A DNA stretch of 24,634 nucleotides from Alphaproteobacteria bacterium UBA6038 (GCA_002429315.1 DIZC01000064.1:4627-29260); one strand, 5' to 3'; counted from the stretch's first letter, positions 1 through 8,105 are shown. Notes: generated by a model from the sequence alone, not told the origin. Numbers and translations: made by a program.

Positions 1-594
1 AAAACCCCCGCCGAGCCGACGCTGCCGCTCCCCCTGCCGCCGCCGAAGCTGAAGCAGGAGGGCGGCGTCGTATACATGACGCAGCCGCTCGACCGCCCCG
101 AAGTGCTGCTGGGCCAGACGTACAAGATCAAGTGGGCCGATTCCGATCACGCCTTCTACATCACGGTCAACGACATCCAGTCCGACGGGCGCAGGCGGCC
201 CTTCGAGATCTTCATCAACTCGAAGAATATGGAGGCCTATGCCTGGACGCTCGGCCTCACCCGCATGATCAGCGCGGTATTTCGGCGCGGCGGCGACGTC
301 TCCTTCGTGGTCGATGAGCTGAAGGCGGTGTTCGATCCGCGCGGCGGCCAGTGGATGAGCGGGCGCTACGTGCCGTCGCTGCTGGCCGCCATCGGCGAAG
401 TCATCGAGCGGCACATGATCGCCACCGGCTTCATGACGCCGCGCGAAAGCCTCGTGCCGGAGGATGTGCGCGCGATTGCCGTGGGGGCGGAAGGCGTGCC
501 GGCAAAACCCTGCCCACGCTGCGGCTCGCCCAGTTTCATCAAGATCGAAGCCTGCGACACCTGCCTCGCCTGCGGCTATTCGCGCTGTGCCTGA
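1..594 (+). CDS. nrdJ: Adenosylcobalamin-dependent (class II) ribonucleotide reductase, C-terminal part
   Basis: The reading frame is open from the first base, so the 5' end lies outside the window and 197 residues are visible. Class II ribonucleotide reductases make deoxyribonucleotides from ribonucleotides using coenzyme B12, without needing oxygen. The visible part starts with a Pro/Leu-rich linker (about residues 2-15). It continues with the conserved C-terminal block (YKIKWADSDHAFYI, RRPFEIFINSKNMEAYAWT, FRRGGDVSFVVDELKAVFDP). It ends in a cysteine cluster (CPRC...CDTCLACGYSRC) typical of this family's zinc-ribbon tail, which re-reduces the active site. The internal ATG at 76 is not a start, because recognisable sequence (GGVVYM) continues upstream of it. 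Family assignment is firm; the catalytic barrel is not in the window. Confidence 0.95.
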   Translation, partial: KTPAEPTLPLPLPPPKLKQEGGVVYMTQPLDRPEVLLGQTYKIKWADSDHAFYITVNDIQSDGRRRPFEIFINSKNMEAYAWTLGLTRMISAVFRRGGDVSFVVDELKAVFDPRGGQWMSGRYVPSLLAAIGEVIERHMIATGFMTPRESLVPEDVRAIAVGAEGVPAKPCPRCGSPSFIKIEACDTCLACGYSRCA

Positions 595-598
595 GCGG

Positions 599-1798
599 GT
601 GAGCGCGCCTTTCATCATCTCCAACGATGCGGCGCGCCGGCTCATTCTGGCGAGAACGGAGCTTGCGGGCGTGCGGCGGGCGGGCGGCGCGGGCGCCATT
701 CGGCCGCTGATCGCGAAGCTCGGCTATGTGCAGCTCGATCCCATTCGCGTGGTGGAGCGCGCACACCATCACATCCTGTTTGCGCGGCACAGCGCCTATC
801 GCCCGAAGCAGCTGGAGCGACTTCAGGCTCGGCAGCCGCCGTTGTTTTTCGAGAACTGGACGCACGATTCCTCGCTCATCCCGATCGAGTTCTATCCGAA
901 CTGGCGGCACCGCTTCGCGAACGCGCGCACGCGGATCGCGAAATGGCGCGAGCGCTTCGGCGACGATCGGGTGATCGCAACCGTGCGCGACCACGTGACC
1001 GCGCATGGCGCGGTGCGGGCCCGCGATCTGCTGCATCTGGGCGGACGCACTGGCCCATGGTGGGGCTGGGGACCGGCCAAGGCGGCGCTCGAATTCCTCT
1101 GGCGCACCGGCGAACTCGCCGTTACAGAGCGGAACGGTTTCGAGAAAGTCTACGACCTCGCAGAGCGGCTCATCCCGAAGCCGCTTCTCCAGGCCAAGCC
1201 TTCGCGGCCCGAGACCCTGGAGTGGGCATGCAACGAAGCCCTGAGCCGCCTTGGCGCGGCGACGCCAAAGATGCTCGCCGATTTCTGGGACCACGCCTCT
1301 ATCGCGGAGGCGCAAGGCTGGATCGCGGCGGAGAAGCGGCGGCGCCGCCTGATCGATGTTGTCCTGAAAGGACATGCGGGCGAGCGCGATTTCGCAGCCG
1401 TGGCGCGGCTCGACATTGAAGACCGGATCGCACGTTTGCCCGCAGTGCCTTCACGCTTGCGCGCGCTATCGCCCTTCGATCCGCTGCTGCGCGACCGCCA
1501 GCGTGCCGAACGGCTGTTCGGCTTCGCCTATCGGATCGAGGTGTATGTGCCGGCGCACAAGCGGCGCCACGGGTACTATGTGTTTCCGCTGCTGGAAGGC
1601 GCCCGGCTGGTCGGCCGCATCGACATGAAGGCGGAGCGCGACCGGGACCGCCTGGCGGTGAAGGGCCTCTGGTTGGAGCCCGGCCTTTCCCTCAGCAAAC
1701 TGCGACGCGCGAAGCTGGAACAGGAACTGGCGCGGCAGGCGCGGCTGGCGGGTGTGCGCGACATCGTATTCCCAGCCTCGGCGGTGAAAACCGGCTAA
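599..1798 (+). CDS. YcaQ-type winged-helix DNA glycosylase (AlkZ-like)
   Basis: This 399-residue protein belongs to the HTH_42 (AlkZ/YcaQ) family of DNA glycosylases. Family members excise N7-alkylated bases, and YcaQ types also unhook interstrand crosslinks. The catalytic QxD motif is visible as QLD (residues 45-47) in LGYVQLDPIRVVERAHHH; YcaQ-type members carry QxD where AlkZ types carry QxQ. The length is close to E. coli YcaQ (about 410). I chose GTG at 599, four bases after the nrdJ stop, because the family sequence begins at about residue 5 from there. The upstream extension to 464 reads through nrdJ in another frame and looks like nothing. No strong Shine-Dalgarno is visible, so translation may depend on nrdJ. 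The exact lesion specificity is inference. Confidence 0.88.
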   Translation: MSAPFIISNDAARRLILARTELAGVRRAGGAGAIRPLIAKLGYVQLDPIRVVERAHHHILFARHSAYRPKQLERLQARQPPLFFENWTHDSSLIPIEFYPNWRHRFANARTRIAKWRERFGDDRVIATVRDHVTAHGAVRARDLLHLGGRTGPWWGWGPAKAALEFLWRTGELAVTERNGFEKVYDLAERLIPKPLLQAKPSRPETLEWACNEALSRLGAATPKMLADFWDHASIAEAQGWIAAEKRRRRLIDVVLKGHAGERDFAAVARLDIEDRIARLPAVPSRLRALSPFDPLLRDRQRAERLFGFAYRIEVYVPAHKRRHGYYVFPLLEGARLVGRIDMKAERDRDRLAVKGLWLEPGLSLSKLRRAKLEQELARQARLAGVRDIVFPASAVKTG

Positions 1799-1807
1799 AT
1801 CGGCCCG

Positions 1808-2698
1808 ATGCGTTATTCGAGCAGGTTCTTCCTCTACGCACCGTTTGCCGGGCTGCTGCTGCTGGCCGCCATCGCCATGGTGCATTGGTGGCTGGTGGCG
1901 AGCGCGCTGGCAAAGCGCCTTGATGCCGTGAACGGGCACGAGATCATCCCGGGTGTGCGGATCGGCTTTTCGCACAAGACGCTCGCCGGTTTTCCATTCC
2001 GCCTGGACATCCTTCTGAAAAACCTCCGGATCGAAGTTGCGGAGGTGGACGGGCCGATCATCTGGACCAGCGAAGATTTCGCCATGCACGAACTCACCTA
2101 CGGACGCGTGCAGGCGATCTTCGAAGCCGCGGGGCGGCAGACGCTGTCCTGGACGGATGCCCACGGTGCGGTGCACCGTTTTGCCTTTCTGCCCGGCACG
2201 TTCCGCGCGAGCAGTATTCTGCAGGACGGGCGGCTGGTCCGTTTCGATTCAGAAATCATCGATCTGGATGGCGGCACGTTCCGCGCGCGCAGTGCCCAGC
2301 TGCACATGCGCACGTCCAGGGCCGGGATCGATCTGTATCTTTCGGTTGGCGAAGCGCATGTGCAAGGGGGCTATGCGGCCGTGCTCGGGCCCGATATCTC
2401 AAATTTGATTGTGAACGGCACGCTCGATCGCAGCGACAAACTTCAGGCCCTGCTGCGCGGCGAGCGACGCCTGCAGGACGCGCTGGAAGAGTGGCGGCAA
2501 TCCGGCGGCGCGATCGTCAACGACTTCGCTGTGACCAAAGGCAAGACAACCGCACATCTCGACGGCAGGCTCGCGCTCAACACCCATCACGATGCGGTCG
2601 GTGCGCTTGTCAGCGCCGGACCGGGCGATGCCACCGGTCGGGTGTTGAACTTTGCCGGCACCCGGATCGTGTTCGGTTCAGGGCTTGCGCGCCCGTGA
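1808..2698 (+). CDS. DUF2125 family membrane-anchored/periplasmic protein
   Basis: This 296-residue protein has one N-terminal hydrophobic segment (about residues 9-33, FLYAPFAGLLLLAAIAMVHW). A long soluble region predicted to be periplasmic follows, with the DUF2125 signature around GVRIGFSHKTLAGFPFRLD. Biochemical function is unknown. The gene starts nine bases after the ycaQ-like stop, so it probably shares its transcript. Its last 21 bases overlap the 3' end of the convergent tyrC gene. A DUF2125 gene next to tyrC/hisC/metX is a recurring arrangement in Alphaproteobacteria, which supports the call. The C-terminal part repeats the AsmA-like theme of beta-rich 'removal of the N-terminal anchor leaves a beta sheet' proteins only by impression, so I make no claim about fold. 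Confidence 0.85.
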   Translation: MRYSSRFFLYAPFAGLLLLAAIAMVHWWLVASALAKRLDAVNGHEIIPGVRIGFSHKTLAGFPFRLDILLKNLRIEVAEVDGPIIWTSEDFAMHELTYGRVQAIFEAAGRQTLSWTDAHGAVHRFAFLPGTFRASSILQDGRLVRFDSEIIDLDGGTFRARSAQLHMRTSRAGIDLYLSVGEAHVQGGYAAVLGPDISNLIVNGTLDRSDKLQALLRGERRLQDALEEWRQSGGAIVNDFAVTKGKTTAHLDGRLALNTHHDAVGALVSAGPGDATGRVLNFAGTRIVFGSGLARP

Positions 2699-3613
2699 GC
2701 GGCCGAAATTCGGCGCCGGCGTATCCTGGCCCGCCTCGACGATGCTGCGGCGGATGGCGCGCGTGCGGGTGAACAGGTTGAACAGGGCCTCGCCGTCGCC
2801 CCAGCGGATGGCGCGCTGAAGCGCCGTCAAATCCTCGTTGAAGCGGCCCAGCATCTCCAGCACCGCTTCGCGGTTGTTGAGGAACACGTCGCGCCACATG
2901 GTGGGATCGGAGGCGGCGATGCGGGTGAAGTCGCGGAAGCCGCCGGCCGAGTATTTGATCACTTCCCCTTGCGTCACGGTTTCCAGATCGGCGGCCGTGC
3001 CCACGATATTGTAGGCGATGAGGTGCGGCACGTGGCTGGTGATGGCGAGCACCAGATCGTGATGCTTCGCATCCATGATTTCCACTTCGCTGCCGCAGCG
3101 CCGCCAGAAGGTCCTCACGGTTTCGACCGCCTGCGGATCGGTGCCTGCGGGCGGGGTGAGCACGCACCAGCGGCCATCGAACAGCTCCGGGAAGCCGGCT
3201 TCCGGGCCGGATTGCTCGGTACCGGCAATGGGATGGGCCGGCACGAAATGCACGCCGGCCGGGATGTGCGGCCCGACCTCATGGATCACCGCCGCCTTCA
3301 CCGAGCCCACGTCGCTGACAATTGCTCCGGCCTTCAGATGGGGCGCAATGCTCTGCGCAAGCTGCGCGAACGCGCCGACCGGCGTCGCCAGCACCACGAA
3401 ATCCGCCTCACGCACCGCCGCTTCCGGCGTGTCGTGCAGCGTGTCGGCAAAGCCAATGGCCCTGGCAGCTTCCAGCGATTCCGGGCTGCGCGTATAGCCC
3501 GCAATGTGGGCCGCCAGACCGGCGCGCCGGATGGCATAAGCCATGGACGAGCCGATCAGCCCGATGCCGAGCAGCGCCACTTTCCCGAACAGCGGTTTGG
3601 AGTCGATCGTCAT
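2678..3613 (-). CDS. tyrC: Prephenate/arogenate (cyclohexadienyl) dehydrogenase
   Basis: This is a 311-residue TyrA-family enzyme that oxidatively decarboxylates prephenate and/or arogenate in tyrosine synthesis. The NAD-binding Rossmann motif GIGLIGS is at residues 16-22. The family motif HPIAGTE is at 127-133, with His127 in the position of the catalytic histidine, and SDVGSVK precedes it (100-106). There is no fused chorismate mutase domain. The start ATG overlaps the hisC stop as ATGA, so the two are translationally coupled. The pairing matches the known alphaproteobacterial hisC-tyrC arrangement (for example Zymomonas), where the dehydrogenase is often cyclohexadienyl-specific. The preference between prephenate and arogenate cannot be read from the sequence. 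The 3' end overlaps the DUF2125 gene by 21 bases on the opposite strand. Confidence 0.93.
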   Translation of the reverse strand: MTIDSKPLFGKVALLGIGLIGSSMAYAIRRAGLAAHIAGYTRSPESLEAARAIGFADTLHDTPEAAVREADFVVLATPVGAFAQLAQSIAPHLKAGAIVSDVGSVKAAVIHEVGPHIPAGVHFVPAHPIAGTEQSGPEAGFPELFDGRWCVLTPPAGTDPQAVETVRTFWRRCGSEVEIMDAKHHDLVLAITSHVPHLIAYNIVGTAADLETVTQGEVIKYSAGGFRDFTRIAASDPTMWRDVFLNNREAVLEMLGRFNEDLTALQRAIRWGDGEALFNLFTRTRAIRRSIVEAGQDTPAPNFGRSRARKP

Positions 3614-4719
3614 GCGGTGGTCTTCATGAAGTCGGCGAGCGCCGCCACCGCGGCCCGATTTGCCTCTTCAAGACCCACTGTCATGCGCAGGCACGCAGGC
3701 AGGCCGTAGGCGCCGACGGGCCGCAGCGCAATGCCACGCGCGAGGAGGAATTCGTCAGCGGCTTTGGCCATTTGCGGATTGACGAAGCGCAGCAGCACGA
3801 AATTCCCCGCGCTCTCGATTACGCGAAGCCCGATCTTGCGAAGCTCATCCGCGAGCCAGCCGCGCCATTTTTCGTTGTGCGCGATGGCGCGTTCGAGATG
3901 CGCCCGGTCGCCCAATGCAGCTTCGGCTGTGCGCTGTGCGGCGATCGACACATTGTACGGCCCGCGCACGCGGTTCAGCACGTCGGCCACGGCAGCCGGG
4001 CAGAACGCCCAGCCCACCCGCAAACCGGCCAGCGCATACGCCTTCGAGAACGTCCGCGTCATCACCACGTTCTCGCTCTCTGAGACCAGCTCGGCGCCAC
4101 ATTCATAGTCGTCGCGCTGCACGAATTCGGCATAGGCCGCATCGATCGTCAGCAGCGTTTCCGGCGGCAGTCCCGCATGCAGCCGGCGCAATTCTTCGCC
4201 GGTCAGGTAGGTGCCCGTGGGATTGTTTGGGTTGGCGATGTAGACGAGCCTGGTTTTCGGCGTGACCCGCGCCAGCATGGCAGCGACGTCGACGCGCAAT
4301 TCCGGTTCGGGTGCCGCAACCGGCGTGGCGCCGTTCGCCAGAGCCGCCATGCGGTAGACAAGAAACGCATGCGCGCTGAACAAAACCTCGTCCTGTGGCT
4401 GCAAATAGGCATGGGCGATCAGCATTAGGAGCTCGTCGGAACCGTTGCCGCAAACGATGCGATCGGGATCGACTCCGTGTATCGCGCCGATTGCCTCGCG
4501 CAGTTCCCGGGCGCCGCCTTCCGGATAGAACTGCATCTCGGCGGCCGCTGCACCATACGCCTCGACCGCCGCGGGGCTGGGGCCAATGGCCGACTCGTTC
4601 GCCGACAGCTGATGCCGCACCGCGTTCGGCCCGGCACGTGTGCCGATATACGGCGTGATCTCGAGCACACCGAGCTTCGGCGTCGGGCCGGTCGCAAATT
4701 CCCGCATCAATATCGCCAT
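3610..4719 (-). CDS. hisC: Histidinol-phosphate aminotransferase
   Basis: This 369-residue, fold-type I PLP enzyme converts imidazole-acetol phosphate and glutamate to histidinol phosphate. Visible family residues are the cofactor region GNGSDELL (91-98), NPNNPTG (163-169), the PLP-contacting Asp193/Tyr196 in IDAAYAEF, the Schiff-base Lys226 in TFSKAYALAGLRVGW, and the phosphate-binding arginine in that same block. Linkage to tyrC by an ATGA overlap suggests it also serves as the aromatic aminotransferase of tyrosine/phenylalanine synthesis, as known for related alphaproteobacterial HisC enzymes; that is inference. Two in-frame ATGs exist, at 4719 and 4707, and neither has a clear Shine-Dalgarno. 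The alignment-relevant sequence (FATGPTPKLGVLEITPY) begins just after the second, so the shorter start is possible. Confidence 0.93.
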   Translation of the reverse strand: MAILMREFATGPTPKLGVLEITPYIGTRAGPNAVRHQLSANESAIGPSPAAVEAYGAAAAEMQFYPEGGARELREAIGAIHGVDPDRIVCGNGSDELLMLIAHAYLQPQDEVLFSAHAFLVYRMAALANGATPVAAPEPELRVDVAAMLARVTPKTRLVYIANPNNPTGTYLTGEELRRLHAGLPPETLLTIDAAYAEFVQRDDYECGAELVSESENVVMTRTFSKAYALAGLRVGWAFCPAAVADVLNRVRGPYNVSIAAQRTAEAALGDRAHLERAIAHNEKWRGWLADELRKIGLRVIESAGNFVLLRFVNPQMAKAADEFLLARGIALRPVGAYGLPACLRMTVGLEEANRAAVAALADFMKTTA

Positions 4720-4734
4720 GCAAGGCCATTGTTA

Positions 4735-4744
4735 GAGGCGCCTC
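4735..4744. repeat. 10-bp perfect palindrome in the hisC-metX divergent spacer
   Basis: GAGGCGCCTC is fully self-complementary and sits 15 bases before the hisC start, in an 84-bp divergent spacer. It could be an operator or a chance GC palindrome. No regulator gene is adjacent. Confidence 0.3.
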
Positions 4745-4767
4745 AGCCAAAATCAAAGCCGCGCAGA

Positions 4768-4795
4768 TTGACAGCCGCGCGCGCCGCACTCTAAG
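4768..4795 (+). promoter_or_regulatory. Putative metX promoter, possibly giving a leaderless mRNA
   Basis: A perfect -35 box TTGACA (4768-4773) is followed after 16 bases by TCTAAG (4790-4795), a 4/6 match to the -10 consensus. Transcription would start about seven bases later, within one or two bases of the metX ATG at 4804. No Shine-Dalgarno sequence precedes metX, which fits a leaderless transcript. The -10 match is only moderate. Confidence 0.45.
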
Positions 4796-4803
4796 CGCCG
4801 CAC

Positions 4804-5979
4804 ATGGCCGAAACGGTCGAACCCCTGTTCCCGCGCCCGCTGCTTGCGCCCGAAGCGGCGCGAGGATCTGCGTTCCGCTTCGGCGCGAGCGAGCCGCTCA
4901 CGCTCGATTGTGGCCGCACGCTGGCACCCTTCACCATCGCCTATATGGCCTATGGGAAACTGAACGCCGCGCGGTCGAACACGATACTCGTCTGCCATGC
5001 GCTGAGCGGGGATCAATTCGCCTCAGGCATGCATCCCGTCACCAGCCGACCCGGCTGGTGGGAGACCATGGTCGGGCCGGGCAAGCCGATCGACACCAAC
5101 CGTTACTTCGTCCTCTGTCCGAACGTCATCGGCGGCTGCATGGGCACGACGGGACCCGCCGAAATCGATCCGGCAACCGGCAAGCCTTACGCGCTCGATT
5201 TTCCCGTCGTTACCGTTCGTGACATGGTGCGGGCGCAGGCGATGCTGCTCGATGCGCTCGGAATCGAAAAGGTTCTCAGCGTGACAGGCGGTTCGATGGG
5301 CGGCATGCAGGCGCTGCAATGGGTGGCGAGCTATCCCGAGCGCATCGTCTCCGCGATGCCGATCGCCACATCGGCGCGCCACACCGCGCAGAACATCGCC
5401 TTTCACGAAGTCGGCCGCCGCGCCATCATGGCCGACGCCGACTGGCGAGGTGGCAACTATCTTCTGGACGGCGTACAGCCGTCGCAAGGCCTCGCGGTCG
5501 CGCGCATGATCGGGCACATCACCTACCTGTCGGAAGCGGCGCTGGCGCGAAAATTCGGTCGCGCGCTGCAGGATCGCGATGCGCTCTCCTTCGGCTTCGG
5601 GCCGGACTTCCAGGTCGAGAGCTACCTGCAGCATCAGGGCAGCACGTTCGTCAACCGCTTCGATGCGAATTCGTATCTCTACATCACCCGCGCGATGGAT
5701 TATTTCGACCTCGCGGCGCAGTACGGCGGCGATCTGAGCGCGGCGTTTGCCGGCGCGCGTACGCGGTTCTTGTGCCTCTCGTTCACCAGCGACTGGCTGT
5801 TCCCGACCGCGGAGAACAGGCTGATCGCCGATGCCGCCGCTGCGGCGGGTACCGAGGTGGCGTTTCGCGAAATCGCAAGCGACCGCGGCCACGATGCATT
5901 CCTGCTCGACGAACCGGAGCTGTTTGCTGCGGTGCGCGCGTTCCTGGATTCTGTGGCGGCGGAACGCGGCATCGTTTGA
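4804..5979 (+). CDS. metX: Homoserine O-acyltransferase (MetX family)
   Basis: This 391-residue alpha/beta-hydrolase activates homoserine by O-acylation in methionine synthesis. The catalytic triad is visible: Ser164 in the nucleophile elbow GGSMGG, Asp330 in SDWLFPT and His363 in RGHDAFL. The conserved block GCMGTTGPAEIDPATGKPY (111-129) is also present. MetX proteins use acetyl-CoA or, in some lineages, succinyl-CoA; I did not assign the acyl donor. The gene is divergent from hisC across 84 bases and has no Shine-Dalgarno. The usual proteobacterial partner metW does not follow. The next gene downstream is on the opposite strand and encodes an unrelated secreted protein. The ATG at 4804 is the only sensible start before the conserved N-terminal region. 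Confidence 0.95.
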   Translation: MAETVEPLFPRPLLAPEAARGSAFRFGASEPLTLDCGRTLAPFTIAYMAYGKLNAARSNTILVCHALSGDQFASGMHPVTSRPGWWETMVGPGKPIDTNRYFVLCPNVIGGCMGTTGPAEIDPATGKPYALDFPVVTVRDMVRAQAMLLDALGIEKVLSVTGGSMGGMQALQWVASYPERIVSAMPIATSARHTAQNIAFHEVGRRAIMADADWRGGNYLLDGVQPSQGLAVARMIGHITYLSEAALARKFGRALQDRDALSFGFGPDFQVESYLQHQGSTFVNRFDANSYLYITRAMDYFDLAAQYGGDLSAAFAGARTRFLCLSFTSDWLFPTAENRLIADAAAAAGTEVAFREIASDRGHDAFLLDEPELFAAVRAFLDSVAAERGIV

Positions 5980-6034
5980 ATTTCAGGGGACACAGCCGCA
6001 CACGCAGGGTCGGCGCGCGCGGCGGTCCCATGCA

Positions 6035-6319
6035 TCAAAGCCCGGCGTTTTGGGTGTTCGCGCCGAGCAGCTTCAAGGCCTGCGCGAAGTGCTCCGTGCC
6101 GACCCGGTAAAAACCGTGCTGGCAGAATTGCCGGCCGGAATTGCGCTCTCGCACCGCCTGCTCCTGATTGGCCGACGATTGCGGATTTTGCAGCGCCGAG
6201 CGAACCTGCGAATCCATATCGTGACACACCGCCTCTGTCGGCTCCTGGGCGGAGGCCGCGGATGCAGCGACGACGAGACCCAAACACAATGCAGCGCTTG
6301 CGACGGAATTGTAACGCAT
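6035..6319 (-). CDS. Small secreted protein of unknown function
   Basis: This is a 94-residue protein that I do not recognise. It has a clear signal peptide (MRYNSVASAALCLGLVVAAS, cleavage probably after ASA at about residue 24). The mature part of about 70 residues has exactly two cysteines (Cys32 and Cys66), which could form one disulfide in the periplasm. The middle is Gln/Asn/Ser-rich (QNPQSSANQEQ). The start at 6319 was chosen over an upstream in-frame ATG because a very strong Shine-Dalgarno (GGAGGAGTT) lies directly before it and the signal peptide begins there. A short hairpin lies just upstream of the ribosome binding site. It is convergent with metX (55-bp gap) and follows the methyltransferase gene after 231 bases. 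Confidence 0.75.
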   Translation of the reverse strand: MRYNSVASAALCLGLVVAASAASAQEPTEAVCHDMDSQVRSALQNPQSSANQEQAVRERNSGRQFCQHGFYRVGTEHFAQALKLLGANTQNAGL

Positions 6320-6335
6320 GAACTCCTCCACGTTC

Positions 6336-6359
6336 GAGCCGGTGAAAAGCCGCCGGCTC
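6336..6359 (-). promoter_or_regulatory. 5'-leader hairpin before the small secreted protein gene
   Basis: A perfect 7-bp stem GAGCCGG/CCGGCTC encloses a 10-base loop. On the minus strand it ends seven bases before the GGAGGAGTT ribosome binding site (6329-6321). It could tune initiation or stability of the mRNA. This is inference from position only. Confidence 0.35.
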
Positions 6360-6550
6360 TTGCGACATAGGCGTGGAGGCGCGCGATGAAAGGCGTCTTC
6401 AGGCACAGGCGATGTTCACCTCTTCGCGAACGCATCTTCTCGCGCGAAAAACTCCCGGTTTGCGCGCTACCGCGTGCCGTGTGCAATCGCTGCATGGCGC
6501 CGGTGCCGGAGGAGCAGGTCTCCACACGCACGTCATCACGGACTGGACGT

Positions 6551-7261
6551 CTAACCCCGCGCCGGGACAAGCACCCGTTTGGCTTTCTTGACCCGCCCTG
6601 CGGGGGCAAGCGCATAGAGCGATTTCGTCGCCTCGACGATATGAACGCCGGCCAGCCGCGGCCATAGCGCCCGGCCGGTGCGTTCCCAGGCAACCCCGGT
6701 GCTCACCAGCCGCCGCGATTTGATCGGCGGCACGAGGAGCCCGGTGTCCCAACGCTCCGGCACGAACAGGCTGTCGCGCAGCAGGCGATCGAGCTGGTTG
6801 CGGCTGAACGGCCGGCCGTGCGCGAAGGGCGAACGATCGAGCTGGGCCCAGAGGCTTGCGCGATTGGGCACCACGACCAGGAGGCGTCCGCTCGGCGCCA
6901 GAATCCGCCAGATCTGCCGCATCAGGGGTCGCACGGCTTCCGACATTTCCAGGCCGTGGACCATGAGAATGCGGTCGAACAGCGCGTCCGGAAAAGGCAA
7001 GGCGTCCTCGTCGGCAACCGCCGACAGCGCCCGTTGCTCAGGCCAGCGCAGCGCCCCCTGCTGCTCCGGCATCAGCGCAATCACCCGCTCGGCCTCCAGC
7101 GCGAAGGCGCGCAGATACGGCACCGCGAAGCCGAAGCCGAGCACGCGCGCCCCGCGCAGGTCGGGCCAGATGGCCTTCAGCCGGCGATGGATCAGCCGCC
7201 GGGTGACCTGCCCCATCGGCGAGTCGTAGAACGCCGCCAGATTCTGCGAATCGAACAGCAT
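6551..7261 (-). CDS. Class I SAM-dependent methyltransferase-like protein
   Basis: This 236-residue protein has a methyltransferase fold (Methyltransf_11-like). The post-I region DEDALPFPDALFDRILMVHGLE resembles the family's acidic/hydrophobic motif, and RQIWRILAPSGRLLVVVPNR is the typical strand-4/5 block. SAM motif I is degenerate: VLGFGFAVPYL (around residues 40-50) replaces the usual GxGxG, so SAM binding or catalysis is uncertain. It is divergent from gloB, a neighbour pair seen in Alphaproteobacteria. The substrate is unknown. An in-frame TTG at 7282 would add seven residues and has GGCGGA just before it. I preferred the ATG at 7261 because homologous sequence appears to start with a short 'M-x-D' stretch there. 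It is not MetW, whose sequence is shorter and has a canonical motif I. Confidence 0.82.
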   Translation of the reverse strand: MLFDSQNLAAFYDSPMGQVTRRLIHRRLKAIWPDLRGARVLGFGFAVPYLRAFALEAERVIALMPEQQGALRWPEQRALSAVADEDALPFPDALFDRILMVHGLEMSEAVRPLMRQIWRILAPSGRLLVVVPNRASLWAQLDRSPFAHGRPFSRNQLDRLLRDSLFVPERWDTGLLVPPIKSRRLVSTGVAWERTGRALWPRLAGVHIVEATKSLYALAPAGRVKKAKRVLVPARG

Positions 7262-7337
7262 CGGTTCTGCGTAATCCTTCAATCCGCCGGGTTCAACGCT
7301 AGCCCGGGGATTGCTAGGCTTCCCTTAAGGAGACCCC

Positions 7338-8105
7338 ATGGCCCTAACCGTCGATCTCGTCCCCTGCCTGAGCGACAACTACGCCTATCTGCTGCACGAT
7401 GCGGCGGATGGGCTTTGCGCGGTGGTGGACCCTTCCGAGCCTGAGCCGGTGCGCCGCGCGCTTGCGGCCCGCGGGCTGAGGCTCACCCATATCCTCAACA
7501 CCCACCATCATTTCGACCACACCGGCGGCAATATTCCGCTCAAGCAGGAATTCGGCGCGGTGATCGTCGGGCCGGCCAAGGACCGCGCGCGGATTCCGGG
7601 CATCGATGTGGGCGTGGATGAATCCGCCCCCTGGCAATTCGGCCCGCACACGGCGCGCATTCTGGAAATCCCCGCGCACACCCGGGCTCACATTGCCTTT
7701 GCGTTCGAGGACGAGAACATCGTGTTCACCGGCGACACGCTGTTTGCGATGGGCTGCGGCCGGCTGTTCGAAGGCACGCCGCAGATGATGTGGACGAGCC
7801 TTTCCAAGCTGATGCGGCTCGCCGACGACATGCGGGTCTATTGCGGCCATGAATACACGCTGAGCAACGGCCGGTTCGCCCTGACGGTCGAGCCAAACAA
7901 TGCGGACCTTCGGGCGCGCATGAAGGAAGTGCAGGCGTTGCGCGCGCAGTCGCAACCGACGATCCCGTCCACCTTGGGCCTCGAGAAGAAGACCAATCCG
8001 TTCCTGCGGCCCGACTCGCCGGAAATCCGCAAGACGCTAGCAATGGAAGATGCCGACACCGTCGCCGTGTTCGGCGAACTGCGCCGGCGCAAGGACGCGT
8101 TCTAG
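7338..8105 (+). CDS. gloB: Hydroxyacylglutathione hydrolase (glyoxalase II)
   Basis: This 255-residue metallo-beta-lactamase-fold enzyme hydrolyses S-lactoylglutathione to D-lactate and glutathione, the second step of methylglyoxal detoxification. The dinuclear metal site is visible: THHHFDH (His56, His58, Asp60, His61), His114, Asp133 in FTGDTLF and His171 in YCGHEY. The C-terminal glutathione-binding region (TNPFLR) is also present. The stretch around His114 reads PAHTRAHI instead of the usual PGHTxGHI, replacing two glycines with alanine. The start has a good AAGGAG ribosome binding site seven bases upstream. The gene ends with its stop codon overlapping that of the convergent lipoprotein gene. 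Confidence 0.95.
   Translation: MALTVDLVPCLSDNYAYLLHDAADGLCAVVDPSEPEPVRRALAARGLRLTHILNTHHHFDHTGGNIPLKQEFGAVIVGPAKDRARIPGIDVGVDESAPWQFGPHTARILEIPAHTRAHIAFAFEDENIVFTGDTLFAMGCGRLFEGTPQMMWTSLSKLMRLADDMRVYCGHEYTLSNGRFALTVEPNNADLRARMKEVQALRAQSQPTIPSTLGLEKKTNPFLRPDSPEIRKTLAMEDADTVAVFGELRRRKDAF

Noticed and set aside
464..598. Upstream extension of the YcaQ-like gene to the ATG at 464
   Set aside because: It overlaps nrdJ in another frame and encodes Arg/Pro/Ala-rich sequence without family similarity; GTG 599 gives the family N-terminus.
4720..4803. Possible SAM-II type riboswitch upstream of metX
   Set aside because: metX genes of Alphaproteobacteria often carry one, but the 84-bp spacer shows neither the pseudoknot arrangement nor the conserved core, and the predicted promoter leaves no leader.
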